DNA of 64,000 bases from Clavelina lepadiformis (GCF_947623445.1 NC_135244.1:13888860-13952859), one strand, 5' to 3'. Counted from the stretch's first letter, positions 46,001 through 58,397 are shown. A program made the numbers and translations. The notes: generated from the letters alone by a model not told the origin.

Positions 46001-49000
46001 TGAGTTTTACGCTCTCACAACAGGAACATTAATAATTAATTAATCATAGCCTCATAAAGGACTTATATTACTATATAATAGTCACAAGAAACATTGAAAA
46101 TGTTGGCTTAGTTACCGGATACTTGATTGGTGTCACAGGAGCCTTCACCACCTCAGTACTGGCGTTCTGGTCTACTTTCTTTTCCTGAATTGCAAGCATG
46201 GCAGGATTTTCAATGATCAATGGTTGTGAGACAATGTCCGATGTTTTTCCATAAGTCTCTTTGTGAAGTTTATTCTACAACAAGCAACATGCACTGAAGT
46301 AACAATCAACAAAACAAGAAAAGGCCTTCCACAGAATATGTAATCAAGCAAACTGACCTTTTCTTCCTGAGTCAAAGTCTGGCCAATTTCATCCGGAGTG
46401 AATTCAACATAAGCAATTGAACCATCCCAAGAACAGCACAGTAAAGAAAATCCGCTAAATGACCTGAATCAAAAATTTTTATGTAATTTTCTTATATCAT
46501 CTAGCTACCATTACGTATGAAAACCAAGGTAATGGCTAAAAATTCATTATAAAACAAGCAGAAGAGCGTAAAATCATTTTGTTTAAAAGGGAAAAATCCA
46601 ATTATTTAAAAAGAGTTTTGAAAAGTTTACTGAAAAAAGAAACAAACCAAGATAAATCCATGACGGAATTTTCAAATAAATCATGTATAACCACTAAGGG
46701 GCGACGCAGAGAAGTAAGCCAGACAGATAGAGATCGATCTCGGCTACCAACAGCACAACAGGTGTAGGGTAAAAATGCTGGTGACTTCGTGTCATCAGCT
46801 TCTTTCGATTTCGGTTTTTGAAACACACAACCATTGAACCTTTAGTAAATGATAATAATTAATGATTGCAAAGACGGTAATAATAGCTTCCAGCTGAATG
46901 TAGCATACAATTAACCAACTTTGGTATAACAGTCTCTTAGGTAGGGATGTGCCAAATCAAAAAAAGAACCATATAGTGCTGACAAATATCCACTCTTTTT
47001 GTTATGGTCATGAAACTGAATCTTGTGGACAGATTTGAGCTGAATTCTTTTTTACACAAAGAAAAGATCACTTGCGAAACAATTAAAAAAAGTTAAACAT
47101 GGTTCTCTTACTTGTCGAATACTTTGATTGAGCAACATGAGCAGAGTTAGCAGATACCGATTTACACAAATTTAAAAATCTATCATTCAAATTCTCACGA
47201 ATTAAATCATTTTCAATTTGGTACATCACTATTTTTTAAGGTATACCATCGTTATCACCTGGTGCATGTTATTGCTTTTCTGTGACCAACAAAATCCATC
47301 TCTGTCTTCCAACCAGCTCGTTCAATGATCTGCGCTGTCGGACCTGAATTATTCATAGCGTGTGCAGAAACAAGATAACCACCATCCGGTGACCAGCTTA
47401 ATCGAAGTACGTGTGTTGTGGCCGTGCACTGGACAAGTAGAAGAGTTTTTATGCACATTAAGACATACAGGAAAAGAAATTTAAAGAAGCTTAATCTCAT
47501 CCAAAATGTTGTTCTATTCTAATACAGTTCCTGCACTTACTTCAACAAAGGGCTTGGTAATTGTCATTTCTAATTTCCAGTCCAACGTCTTCCATATCTT
47601 CACCGTTTTATCATCAGACTGCGATGCTAGGTACGACCCAATTGGATCCCACGTCACACCCTGGTACAAAATGCGTATATACATTGTAGTTTCAGCAAAT
47701 AGCGTTCACCATCTTAAATTTCAGCTGGACAGATAGACTTCTTAGTTGTAATTGTCATCGTTTTTGTTGTCTGTGCATCTTATATAATATTGTTAAATAT
47801 GTCTATAGTAGCTGTGACGACTGTACAGTACACAGATGCTTCACGGTAGCAAAAGCAGTTCCACTTTATCAAAGTTTGACTTCACCAACTATCCTTAATC
47901 ATGCCTCTTACCAATAAAATTCAAAGAACTTAAAATGAAACATGGGATTTAGTCATGCCAATGTCTCACCTTAACCAAACTTGTGTGTCCCTTTAAAATA
48001 GTCGTTATTTCTGGGAAGTTTTTCACAGACCAAACAACAATAGAATTGTCAATGCTACAGGATGCCAGCCACTGGTCCCCTGGAGACCATGCAAGGTCAA
48101 GAACATCTAAAAATCAAGAAAAGCCCATAAGTTTTACAATTGCATAATCATGACAACATGGGGTGAACTAATAACAATTAACAAACCTCCCGTGTGTCCC
48201 TTCAGCGTATGTGTGCATCTCCAGCGCTCTCCAGTGCCAGTTTTTAACTTGCTTGACGCTCCAAACATACTTGCACCACCATAGCCTATTAATTACAATT
48301 AAATAAAATTATTCACAGCCATATCTATTGATATTCAAACCTATAAATTTGGTTTTAAACAGCAAAATACCTGCAAATTGCCAAATCATGATGAGCCGAT
48401 CATCTCCACCAGAGGCCAGGTACCGGCCATTACATGACCATCGGACTGAATTTACGCAAGCTACGATATAACAGCAATAAAACATTAACAATATCAAGAA
48501 GGTAACAGACTATTAAGCAATATTTCTATAAAATGTTGTTCTCTCTAGTGGTTGAAATCTGTAGGTGAATACCCTGTGTCTACAAAGACACTTCGGACCA
48601 GTAGTACTAAAGTGAAATTTTTTGGGTCAAGAAATATAAATAAAGGATTATATGTGAACAGATTCATGTCGAATCTTTCAGTTTTGAAGTAATAGGAAAA
48701 TAAAAGCAGAGTGGAAAGTTCCAACCCATTTGGTTGTCACATAGAAGAAAAGAAGCAAAACGAACCCCCATATGTGATACTTCGATTTACCCTAGTTTCA
48801 CCTCTGAACACAAAAGTTAACATGTGTTACCAAGATGGTTGTCCATAACACAAAGAACTTTGGGAATTTCATCATTATTCTCATGTTCGACATTTTGCAC
48901 TGGAGTCATGTTCCAAACGATCACTTTTCCACTGCTGCCTCCATCACCTTGACCACCAGTGGCAAAACGCGATCCATCAGGGTGAATATCAATTGAAAAT

Positions 49001-49232
49001 ATGGGTTGGCCTACAAAAATTACTTGTTTCTATTAATTATAAAATCAAAGCAATAGCATGTGGATACAACACAAACCTTTCTACTTTAGAAGAAAGATGT
49101 TTCCTTTGCATTTCACAATTTTTTTATAAAGTAGAAAATACAATTTTAACATTCATCTATTATAAAGTTATTATTTTCAATCCCAATACACCAACCATCA
49201 TGAGAGATCCAGTTCGGTTTGAAGAGCTTCAT
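40066..49232 (-). CDS. HIRA: HIRA histone H3.3 chaperone
   Basis: Scaffold of the HIRA complex (with UBN, CABIN1 and ASF1) that deposits H3.3 independently of replication. Exons in order: 49232-49196, 49010-48831, 48460-48371, 48285-48187, 48106-47970, 47660-47541, 47428-47259, 46839-46648, 46463-46358, 46274-46116, 45985-45906, 43416-43299, 43131-43020, 42922-42849, 42761-42655, 42510-42267, 42167-42078, 41958-41798, 41602-41429, 41283-41086, 41017-40883, 40691-40545, 40408-40285, 40209-40066. All phases agree, giving 1065 aa (human 1017). The start [20 protein letters not shown] matches human; seven WD40 repeats follow ([16 protein letters not shown] is nearly invariant). The ASF1-binding B domain is clear ([13 protein letters not shown], about 435-447). 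A basic linker with an AT-hook-like RRPGRPP leads to the C domain ([28 protein letters not shown]). The 2.5-kb intron 45905-43417 hosts a MULE. Small mid-protein exons are the least certain. Confidence 0.94.
43481..43640. repeat. 46-bp subterminal tandem repeat of the MULE
   Basis: About three copies of a 46-bp unit (starting AACAGCGACTGTCAATAGAG) begin at 43481, 43527 and 43573; the third diverges near its end. Copies are nearly identical. The opposite end (about 45675-45810) has irregular inverted TCGCTGTT/AGTCGCTAT words rather than the 46-bp unit. Confidence 0.85.
43824..45227 (-). CDS. MULE transposase with N-terminal FLYWCH zinc finger
   Basis: Transposase for the surrounding element; cuts and moves DNA bearing its terminal repeats. 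Single open frame of 467 aa. Residues about 10-66 form a FLYWCH-type finger (GFLYRKD, then Trp32, Cys34, Cys39, His62, His64), expected to bind DNA. The MULE DDE domain follows: first Asp at 189 (CDGTFKV), second Asp at 251 (QIDFELA), the family hallmark GCYFHLGQ (Cys272, His275), and the likely catalytic Glu in [11 protein letters not shown] near residue 400. A basic patch (RRKRK, 121-125) may be a nuclear signal. Just upstream, at 45236-45292, a 30-bp segment (TTTTTCAAACGAC, TTAAAATTAATG) is directly repeated and may be part of its promoter. All expected catalytic residues appear present. It is not a host gene, though domestication cannot be judged from one copy. Confidence 0.9.
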   Translation of the reverse strand: MDFIISRKGSDMISYEGFLYRKDKTKLNTINWRCAKTGCKGRLTTSLQYREQQQPPVSSGVHTHPPNPTEVAARRVENSVKTAAVRTRDPPRRIVQDALTEVNEEVAAAVGSSTNLRQTIRRKRKATDNNPPAPVNVGELFIPDMLRQTTDQRGFVLYDSGPGDVHRMLIFSTDQFLQTLHDSEHWMCDGTFKVSPSLFYQVYTVHAMIRNNVLPCIFVLLPNKQQVTYSQMWTEIKSLKPGLAPRSVQIDFELASKAALIEAFPQTHIYGCYFHLGQSLWRKIQENGLQRLYVQDDNIRMALKMLLALAFLPVDEVSDAFDELVADYPAEVMPLVNYFEDNYVGRRNRRGDRRQPLFPVHMWSVKARQDAGLPRTNNQLESWHNAFQGSTETHHPSIFRFIEALRREEALQRANRTQLLQGRDLTQRMKRYVTMNTRITVVQQNRGQYDLRQFLRALAHNLEINVA

Positions 49233-50933
49233 TGAAATTAGTTGTAGATAAGAAAACGCAAAAATATTTTTCACAAAGATTTTTTGTACAAATGTTTATC
49301 AAAAATATTATTAATGCTCAAAAAATCTACTTCTGCAATCCAGTCATTCTTAAAATACTAGGTTACCTGGAGCGACATACTAGCAAAAATATTCGTTGTT
49401 TGTTACTTTGGTAAAGTATGGCTTTCACTTTCCAGTACAAATAAAATTTACGGATATATGTAAAAAATCTTTTCATTTATACATATATTCAACAATTTGT
49501 ATTTCTGACATTTGTTTATGGCTCGTGGTAAAATTAAGTTGGACTTCCTGACGAAGATGTCAGGATATATAGTAAAATACAGACAGAAGTGGTCAGCCAT
49601 AATCACTCTTAGGGGTTAGGGCCCTAGTTCAATAGTTATTATAGTTTGCATGTTTTACCATTGTCAATTGAACAGAGCCGCCTGCCGGTGTGAAAGACAT
49701 AGAGATACCCTTTAAATAATTTGGCAGCAATTAGTTGTTGGTTCAAGAAAATTTTTTCCTTTGGTAGTAGCCTTTGCAATTTAGTTTTTTTGTAAAAAAC
49801 GTGGAAACAAAGATTCTACGATCATTTCTGCAAACTGCACATAGCCATAGCCGGAATAGATAAGCTATGGGCTGACTTTATCAAATACCGCTGTTTCATA
49901 TTTGGGGTTTTCCCTTTACGTATTCCGCACATAAATATCAAGCGATTTTTGAACCTTGAAGACACAGTTTCTATTCGTGTTGGCCGATTCGTTCCTGGTT
50001 ATATAATGTGCTGCCGAAAACGATGCGCAACCTCAATTGAAGTTAAGCTACAAATTTTTCTTGGAAGTCAAGAAAGACAACGGTAGGGACGGCTGCACCG
50101 GTTAATGTTATGTTGCTCAACTCCCCAACGACCAACATCAGCATCTCACGCATGTTTGCGAAAAATACCTGCGATATTACGTCAGTCAAGGATTTGGAGT
50201 CCTGCTACCGTAATGGTTCAGAGGCTTATCATTTTCATTTACAGCAATTAACAAGCCTGTTCTGCGGGGAAGCAATACGATGGTTACACCAAAGTCATTA
50301 TATTAACCGCTATGATTTCTCTATGATCCTCTAGGATTTCCATGGTCTTTGGGGTGCACTACGTTACCGCCAAGTAACGGTCAGTTTTATTCTAATTTCC
50401 TTTATTTCAAATTCTTAACAGGTTCTTTTCTCTTTGGGTAAAGTTTTTATCCGAGTTAACTGTGTCGATCCACACCGGAAGGGATTGCCGAAAAGTCAAA
50501 GACTCGACTTGAGCCTCACCACCTAAATTGAAATGTTGTATTGTAAAACCTGGGATTTGTAGTCCACTTATGATACATCTAGCACACAAAATGAGAAATG
50601 TAAAACATTTTGTTACTTAAGTGAAAGTAAATAAACTAATTCTTCAAGTTGTGTGAGTTAATAACGTTATTGAGCCCATGGGTTTTGGTGATCCGTCTTC
50701 GGGACACGAATTGGGAAATCCCCTGCTTATTTCTGTAATTTTCAGAATGGGAGCAAAGGGAGATGATCAAAGGCTCAAAGCTTGATGTAATTTTCGGTTA
50801 GTACACTTACAAAATGTCGGTGTTTTGATATTAGGTACATAATAAGCCTATGTTTGATATGTTTTCATCTTTTATCAAGTGCGTTTTTATAACAACTAAC
50901 AACCCGCAATACTGCAATATACCTAGCCTAAGG

Positions 50934-51284
50934 CAGTGGCTCTCAAACTGCGTCGTTTTAATTTTCCAAGAGCGTCACACAATAATTCTGTTTTGTAGCT
51001 AACCTTATATCAGCTCATAACAACATATAATTTTGTCGCACAATAATTTACTATCTTTTGGTACATGAATTTGAATTCTCCCAAGATTCGTTAAACTTTG
51101 CGAAAGCAAGCAAGCCCTAACATCACATTAAATGACATTCTTTTTTATTCATATTTCTTTTTTGTTGTATCAATGAATACAACTTTGATAATAAGCGTCT
51201 TCATTAGATTCTTACCGCTGGTGCGTCGCAAGTCCAGCAAACTTTTCCAAAGACGTAGCAATGAAAAACGTTTAAGAATCACTG
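50934..51284. mobile_element. hAT MITE with perfect 8-bp target duplication
   Basis: A 351-bp element begins CAGTGGCTCTCAAACTG and ends CGTTTAAGAATCACTG, giving imperfect inverted termini (CAGTG-TTCTTAAAC reversed). Flanks are identical, GCCTAAGG (50926-50933, 51285-51292). The ORF overlapping its right end (51098-51382) is incidental. Confidence 0.85.
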
Positions 51285-51919
51285 GCCTAAGGCGTCAAGC
51301 TTGCTGCAGGATTGGCCCAACTAGAAAGTACGGCTGTTTTCGACGAGACCTCGTGTGTGCAAAGACGCAAATTTTTGCGTGATGACTTGCACTGAATTCT
51401 CAATCCTTTGTTTATTTATTATAAATTGGCGTTTAAGCAACCAGTTTTTGTTTCTTTATTTATTATAAATTAGCGTGATGAGTAAAATATATGGCCAGCA
51501 AGTGCTACACTTTCCACTATCGATCTTGAGTGCGCAAAAGATCTGAAAGTGCACTTCAAGTATGCACTGAAAGTCTGCCAGATGCTTGTTTTCGTTCTTA
51601 AGCAAGCCTCTGTCATACTGTCTAATAAAAACACTGCTATAAATCATGTAAAAATGCATAAAAACTGTATCTGCAATTATTAACTGCTTACAAAATTTAG
51701 GTAAATGTACATAACAGACAATTTCTGAGCCACTGTCTGGGCGGCAAGATTTTATCGATCGCCTCCTACTTAAAAATTGAAAATGTGAACCCACTTTCAT
51801 TCTTTTTTAAATTGCAACCGCTTTAGGCATCAAATTGTAACGATTTTACTCAGGTAATTAGCATATGAATTTCTTTACGAGATAAAAAAATGTTTCAAAT
51901 ATATTTTTTATTTTAAGGC

Positions 51920-52412
51920 AGTTTTTATTTTAATCCTACGCACTGGATTTGTTCGATATGATATCTATATACATGATCACTGAAGCATGTGACGTAAGTC
52001 ATACGAGTTTGCTGTTATCTGCGTTGGGTGTAACTAAAGTAATTCAATTTATGTTTACTGCTAGTTTATGATCTTTGCTATTATTAAACTTTCCTTGAAA
52101 TGCAAGGCAAAATTACATGTGTAACGCGCCGCAAATAAGAAACAAACTTTGACACATTTACCGTCACATGCCACGTAACGTGAAGTTATGTTGAACAACA
52201 TAAACTACGCAACCTTTTTTATATATTATTTTTACGGTGTAAAAAAATTCGTATGTTACCTGAGTGAGATCTTTGCAAGCCGATGCCCAGAATGCTTGCA
52301 AGTTGCAATTACAAAAATAATCAAAATTGGTCGACAATTTCCATTGTTAAGTATAGGCGATCGAAAAAATCTTGCCGCCTAAAATAAGATGGTGGCTGTG
52401 AGTCAGAAAGGG
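51920..52412. mobile_element. Copy C of the TIR repeat family found at 21203-21979
   Basis: The right part reads TGGTCGACAATTTCCATTGTTAAGT, then GATCGAAAAAAT and GTCAGAAAGGGTTCTC, parallel to the right arm of copy B. The interior (52083-52175, CTTGAAATGCAAGGCAAAATTACATGTG) parallels the shared core. The left arm is not evident, so the start is approximate. Confidence 0.55.
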
Positions 52413-52979
52413 TTCTCATTAATGTACCTGACTGTTCTTGCTGTAATTTTATTCATATTCTACCTTTTGGCTCTGTCATGGACATTTGTTTTTGCTCAAC
52501 ATTTCATGTTTGACAATGTCACCGAAAGTAACTTTTTTGTTTTAATCCAAGCCCTAGGTTTCTCGAGTTACTGGTATACTGAGGCCAAAACAGCACAGTG
52601 TTGCTAGGGAAGGACATGCAACCTCCATCATTCTTTCCGAAAGAGTAAGATTGCGTAGTTAACCTGAAGTTAAAGATAAGATTATATTTTATTGAACTTG
52701 GTAGCCTGTGAATTGAAATGTATGCTATTTTTAACTTGAAATGACATACTAATTTTTCTGAAGTGTAAATAAACTGAAAACTAATCCTTACACTTCTCAT
52801 GACTAAACTACTAAGCTCGACTGCGAAATTGAAATATATGCTAATTCTCAGCTTAAAATGCCATACTTACTTCCAAACTCTAAAATAATTTAAAACTAAC
52901 CCTGTCCGATCCAAACTCTCACTCCTCATGACTAAATGACCTCAAAAATTAATGTGAACAAAAAATAGTCAGAAGTTAA

Positions 52980-53040
52980 CAAGAGTTGAACTCGAAACTT
53001 CCAGCATATGGACCTAATGGCTAACCACTATGCCATAAGA
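52980..53040 (-). repeat. tRNA-like SINE fragment (minus strand)
   Basis: On the minus strand GCATAGTGGTTAGCC (53034-53020) resembles box A and TTTCGAGTTCAACTC (52997-52983) a B box. Acceptor stem not seen. Confidence 0.4.
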
Positions 53041-53589
53041 TTTCTTTTTTTCCTTGTCAAAAAATAAAAGTAATAATCCTATCAGTGAAAATCTGCCAGT
53101 CACGGTATTGTGATTCTCTAATTTTGATAAACGGACACCAGTGACATATAGTCTTTCACATATATTAGTTGTCTTAACACTACGCCATGTCAAAATGTTG
53201 TATTTATCCAAAGGTACGAAAATGTCTCTTTCACCACTCTGCCATTAATTGAGTTTGGATAATGCGATTTGCATAAAGTACTAGCCTGTTTTAATAATTT
53301 CTTACTCCGGTAGGTGTAAAATAAGTCTCTCCTTCACTGGTCAATAATCGTTTGTCTAAATAAATTGTATAGGTCTACCCCTAATTTTGTTACCTCTTTT
53401 TTACTTAAAAATTTGCGTTTTAAAATACCCAGCGTTTTTGATGTTGCTGCTTGCCAATGTTTATAGTGTTCCCAGTATTGTGATAGTCGGTATTTACACT
53501 GTTAGAGCGCTCAGTAACACCGAAGCACTGAGGATACTGCATAATAACATTGGCAACACTCGGATATTAGAACAAAAAGAAGCTCATAC

Positions 53590-53640
53590 ATTCAAACACA
53601 AATTCTAAATCATGTTACACTAACCACTGGGTCATCATAA
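53590..53640 (-). repeat. tRNA-like SINE fragment (minus strand)
   Basis: On the minus strand ACCCAGTGGTTAGTGTAAC resembles box A and, about 25 bases on, TGTGTTTGAATG a decayed B box. It directly precedes the hAT MITE at 53656. Confidence 0.3.
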
Positions 53641-53655
53641 AGAAAGTGCTGATAT

Positions 53656-54128
53656 ACCAGGGGTGGCCAAACTGCGGCTCTTTAATGAATTTGCATTGTT
53701 GAATTAGACATGCTTTTTCCCGGTCTAGACGAGTTGTTTGATCAGATTATGAAACAATGCGTTCTATCACACGTAGTAACAATGGACTCATTGTTAGTAA
53801 TAATCAAATTACACTCCAAAAAGGACATTATTGTACAGAAGTGTGCTAACTTGTACACTGTAGTTAAGTAAACTGTCAGTTTGAAGCTGTACCTCAGGGC
53901 TGACCTAGTTTTAAGTCTCGGTTACGGTTACACTAATAATTGCAAAAAGAGTTGGTGAAGCCCAGGTGGAGACTCATAGTATCACCACGCAGCACTAATG
54001 TTTATCAATAGCTACACTTCGTTGTGAGTGAATAAATTCGTATTTTTTATTGTGTTTGTGTTGCGGCTCTTTTAAAGCTCGAATTGGTAATATGCGGCTC
54101 GAGCTTGAAGCAGGTCTGGCCACCCCTG
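53656..54128. mobile_element. hAT MITE with perfect 8-bp target duplication
   Basis: A 473-bp element begins CAGGGGTGGCCAAACTGCGG and ends GGTCTGGCCACCCCTG; the outer 13 bases form a perfect inverted repeat. Flanks are identical, TGATATAC (53648-53655, 54129-54136). GCGGCTC words recur at both ends. No transposase ORF. The clean duplication suggests a fairly recent insertion. Confidence 0.9.
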
Positions 54129-54627
54129 TGATATACCATTAGTCGGAAATTCTGGTTATGGTAATTTGCTTTGTTTAAATATTAGCCCGTGAAATAGTTA
54201 CTCCAAAAGCCTGACATGACTTACTACTAAGCCAGCTGGATTACTATGTTTCTTTTGTAATAAAAACCTGTAGGCCCGCCTAACTGCATTCTTTGTAGGG
54301 CGCATAGAAGCAAATTTTCAGCTCATAAATAATAATACTGTATCCAATTTTATTTATTTACATGCAAGGAAAAAATTCAAACTCTTTAAACCCAATCCCA
54401 CTTGTTTATAGATGTTTGTTTATAGGCAAGAAATATTTTATTGTATATTATTTTAACAGCCAAGAAGATACAAAACTTGTCTTATTTCATTGAAACAATG
54501 CAGTACAACAATTATTCTAAAACTATGATTCTTGCTTTCAATTTCCAGAATGCAAAGTAAAGAGAACTAATTTGATTTAACTAACTTTATTGTTGGCACA
54601 TGATATACTGTGGATATATCATTTGAC

Positions 54628-57600
54628 ATGGAAGATGATGCGACCATTTTATCAACTGGGCATGTGACTAGTAGTGAAAGCGTGGATGTCCCAAGTGATT
54701 TTGAAAACCTGGCTTCATCAAATTCACAAAACTCTGCTTCTAACCCTGCAAATCCCGACATTCAGGAGGAAGTATTTGTGTCTGCTGATGACCAATATGT
54801 CAGTGACTCAGCATTATCAGTAAGTTTTGTTTCTATTTCTAGCTGCAAATTGTTTGAAAATTCTCATATCTTGGAACATTGAGTTTCCGGTATATGGTCT
54901 TAGTGTGCTCTACTTGAATTGTCTTTGAGAAAATCTTTCTTTTTTAACTGGTTTCGATCATGATGTTATACATGAAATAGGCCTAAGATATATTATGTTT
55001 TAACAGCTTCCTGGGCCATCAAGTGATGATGATATTTCATTTCGACAACGCAAGCTGACCATGTTGATGACTGAAGAGGATGAATCGGAACTTTCGTCAT
55101 CTTGGAAAGAAAAGAAAAGTCACATTTTTGTCCTCACTGAGGCTGGAAAACCTGTTTATTCACGTCACGGCTGTGAGGATAAGTTGTCTTCATTAATGGG
55201 AGTTATGGTTGCCATTGTATCCTGTGTACATGACCGAAATGATACAATAAGGTATAATTATTGCATGTAAATAATTTATTCTAAATAATTTATAACTTTT
55301 TGTTTAACTATCGTAATATTAATAACCTTAATATTTTTGATAGTTTTTGGTTAATTTGTAACTTTTTGTTGTTTGACCAATCTGCATGGCACTCCATGGT
55401 GATGTTTACATTTCAACTATTGTCAAATCTTTTAACAGAAGCATTGTAGCTGGAAATCGCAAGTTTGTGTTTTTGATAAAGTTACCTTTGGTGTTGGTTG
55501 CAGTTTCTTCTGCTTTGGAAACAATTCATCAGGTAAGCCTTTCGTCTGTTTTTAATTTAAATTCTGAAGTTAATGTCTGTGTAGTGTGTTCTTACGTTTA
55601 GTCATCAGTGAAAAACAAAATTACATTGAAATGTTTATGTACTTGCTTAAGGTAAAATCTTTGTAATATACATGGATTATGTTGGTATATTACTGTGTTT
55701 CAGATTGAAATTCACTTGCATTATGTCTACAATACAATCATCAGTGTTGTGAGTCTAAGTCAATTAAATCGCATATATTCCACGCAGAAAAACTACGATT
55801 TACGAAGACTTTTGACAGGTTTATTTTCAACAGATGAAGAGATTATCAAAACTTACTGTCAGCATATAATATATCATTGATAATAATATAATAAATGTAA
55901 CTCGTTTTTGAGTAAATGATGACATCTATTATTTTCTAGGCACTGACAAATTTTTAGACCATCTTTGTAATTCAATGGACCAGGACCCGCAGTATTTACT
56001 ACGAGCTGTTAAGTGCTTACCACTGGCTGGCCATATGCGCGATTTTGTTGGACAATCACTACAGCAGTCAAAAACAGATGACCTTGCTTTTGCAGTTTTG
56101 GTGTCATCTGGGTTGGTGGTATTTACAGTTTTTGAATTTTTTAAACTTTGTGCTGTCTAATTTGAATTTTGAATTTGTATAAGCTTATAAGTTCATATTT
56201 AGGATTATATTAAAAAACTGCCTCATCTGAATTAAGGCGTATATTTTGCAGTCAAGTGGTAAGCATATGTCGATTGAAAGAACACAATCTTGACACGACA
56301 GATTTGCAAGTCCTGCTTAACCTAGTAAACGCCTCTGCTACATCTTTTCACGCAGGAGAGAGTTGGCTTCCAATATGTCTTGCACAGTAAGTTGTGATGC
56401 AATGTTTTACTGTCTGGTGCTCTTTTTTGACATATGCAGTAATTGTGCGTTCTAACGACTTCACTATGAGTAGAGTGATTAGCTTTTGTGTTTTATAGAT
56501 TTAATCCATCTGGATTTCTGCATGCCCATATCTCGTTCTTGGATGAAAAGTTGCAAACATGTTTGATATTCCTGTCAGCTGACCGAGACGCCTTTTTTAC
56601 ACTTTGTGAGTGTAAGAAGAAAGTCGTTGCAAAATTGAACAAGTAATTAGATATTCCATACCTTCATATTTTATATCATAATTTCATTCATATTTCATTT
56701 CGTGATTTTATATTGCATAACTTTCTTGTTACAGGCACAAGTGCCTTGAAGCTATACATCTTGCTTACAGCAAAGCAGATTACACTGTAAGCAAAGTTGG
56801 CATTCCAGAGTTATGGCACTTTTTATATAAGACAAACAACATATCTCAGGTACGTAACGCTCAAGTACTCAATGTTATGATAATAAAGTCATAGGAAAAG
56901 GGCTATTGATGCATCATGGTTTTCTTGCAGTTTACCTGCCCTGAATTCTCCGTACCTTATCACAATGAAAAACAAAGGCAGAGATTGTTTGGGCTATACC
57001 AAGAAATGCACGGCAAAATACACAATCCCGCCGCACCCTTGAAACTGCATTACTCTGTGTCGGACGAAGAAACCTTACTTGCTTGGGTAAAAATAGTTTC
57101 TAATTCCTGTAATGTGGTAGATAATTTGAATTTTCAATAATAGTGTTTACCTTGTTGTGATTTCATTAGAATGCCACGTTAATTTTGAAACATTTTAGGA
57201 TTGTAAACAGTATGGGTCAGAATAGAGCAAGCTGCTCATTACTTTGGTTGGAGTTGCGGTTTTAGCTAAATTTTGTTTGGTTTTAGCAAATGGCCTGGAA
57301 AATTGGCGTGTAATTCCTTTCCTTCATGTCCAAAAATTACGTACCTTACCTGTTATTGTGGCTGTTTTACGAAATCCTACTGCCCATGTAGATCTAGAAC
57401 AAACATATCTTTATCTAGTGAAAATTTATGAACCATATGTGACCCAGTTTGAGGACATCGACAATGAAACAAAGCGTGTCTAATACTCTATTTTCCTTAC
57501 CTGGAAAGGGATGTTTTTACAAAAAGAATTGAACGGTTTCGCCTGTAGAACACACTTAGAAATCGTTCGATCTCGGTAATTACCTAAAATCCCTTGCGTG

Positions 57601-58397
57601 GAACCACGTGTTTGACCAATTATTACCTGTACCATAATCTGATTTATTGTAGCATTAAGCAACAAATCTTGTTGTCGTAATAGCGAATGCCTCTGCGGTT
57701 TGTGAAATAACTGCTTTTAAGTTGGCCTATAGAAACTCATCCGACCCAAAATATTATAGTTGCTTTACGCAAGTCTAGCAATGCAAATTTTATTGCATCC
57801 TTTCATGCGCAGACATGTAGGGCAGTATTTTATTTGATTTTAATTTCACTTTCAACAATAAATACCCCGGTAAATATACGCTACAGAAAATGACTGCGAA
57901 ACTTCTAGAACCTTGTCACAAAAAATGGAACCAAAAGTAAAAAAGTTTGTGTAAATGCTGATGTTTCAATGATTCCGGAAGTGTGTAGTACACAAAGATT
58001 AACATTAAAGTTATCCCCCCAGCCACGGGCGCCAGTTTTGTTACGTAGCCTACGCAAATGCATAAGAATTTGGAATTATATATTATTCACTTTAAGGAAC
58101 TTTTCTTATGATTTAATTTTAAACAATCGATATGCCAAATTCTAATTACAGTATTATCAAACTCTAAAGTTTACGCCTACCTTTTTCGGTTGTAACTGTA
58201 GATTATTATGTATATATGGAATCATCAGCAAAATTTATGATTATTATTTGGGTTAGGTTGCGTCAGGTTTTGAACTGTATGCAACATTCAGTCCTCTGGT
58301 CACCAAGAACCAAGCTATATCCGCTGTCGACCGTCTGCTGCGTTGGATAAAGCACCGTGAAGATGAATTATTTATGATGCGTACATTGACTTTTTGA
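54628..58397 (+). CDS. MON1: Vacuolar fusion protein MON1
   Basis: MON1 pairs with CCZ1 as the guanine-nucleotide exchange factor that loads Rab7 on maturing endosomes. Ten exons: 54628-54819, 55007-55251, 55439-55532, 55704-55818, 55940-56111, 56252-56386, 56499-56642, 56735-56849, 56931-57086, 58257-58397. Phases agree and give 502 aa; vertebrate MON1A/B have about 550. The N-terminal ~90 residues are acidic and Ser-rich (SSDDD) and probably disordered. The three longin-type domains follow: first KSHIFVLTEAGKPVYSRHG and LPLVLVAVS; then GTDKFLDHLC, CLPLAGHMRD, FNPSGFLHAHISFL and LIFLSADRDAFF; last VGIPELWHFLYK, FTCPEF...PY and the ending ELYATFSPLVTKNQA...LLRWIKHREDELF. The start is the first ATG in frame; a short upstream ATG ORF at 54550 precedes it. 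The last intron is unusually long (1170 bp) and holds an unexplained ORF. Confidence 0.95.
57244..57483 (+). other. Unexplained ORF inside the last MON1 intron
   Basis: A 79-codon frame opens at about 57244 and reads well for its last ~60 residues (NWRVIPFLHVQKLRT, HVDLEQTYLYLVKIYEPYV) before a stop. A GTTTTAG acceptor-like site lies at about 57281-57287. It resembles no MON1 sequence. It might be an alternative 3' exon, a nested gene piece, an element fragment or chance. I cannot assign a function. Confidence 0.2.

Larger units (their letters stand above)
49233..54627. other. Intergenic region between divergent HIRA and MON1
   Basis: It should contain both promoters. Two ORFs, 50110-50334 (+) and 50407-50589 (-), have ordinary amino-acid composition but match nothing I recognise. 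Repeats listed separately occupy about 1.4 kb. At 54541-54548 TTTCCAG precedes the MON1 start region and is a candidate splice or trans-splice acceptor. The rest is AT-rich with nothing recognised. Confidence 0.45.

Noticed and set aside
50110-50589. Two ORFs upstream of HIRA as genes
   Set aside because: Both are short, without recognisable domains or convincing splice sites; left as unexplained sequence.
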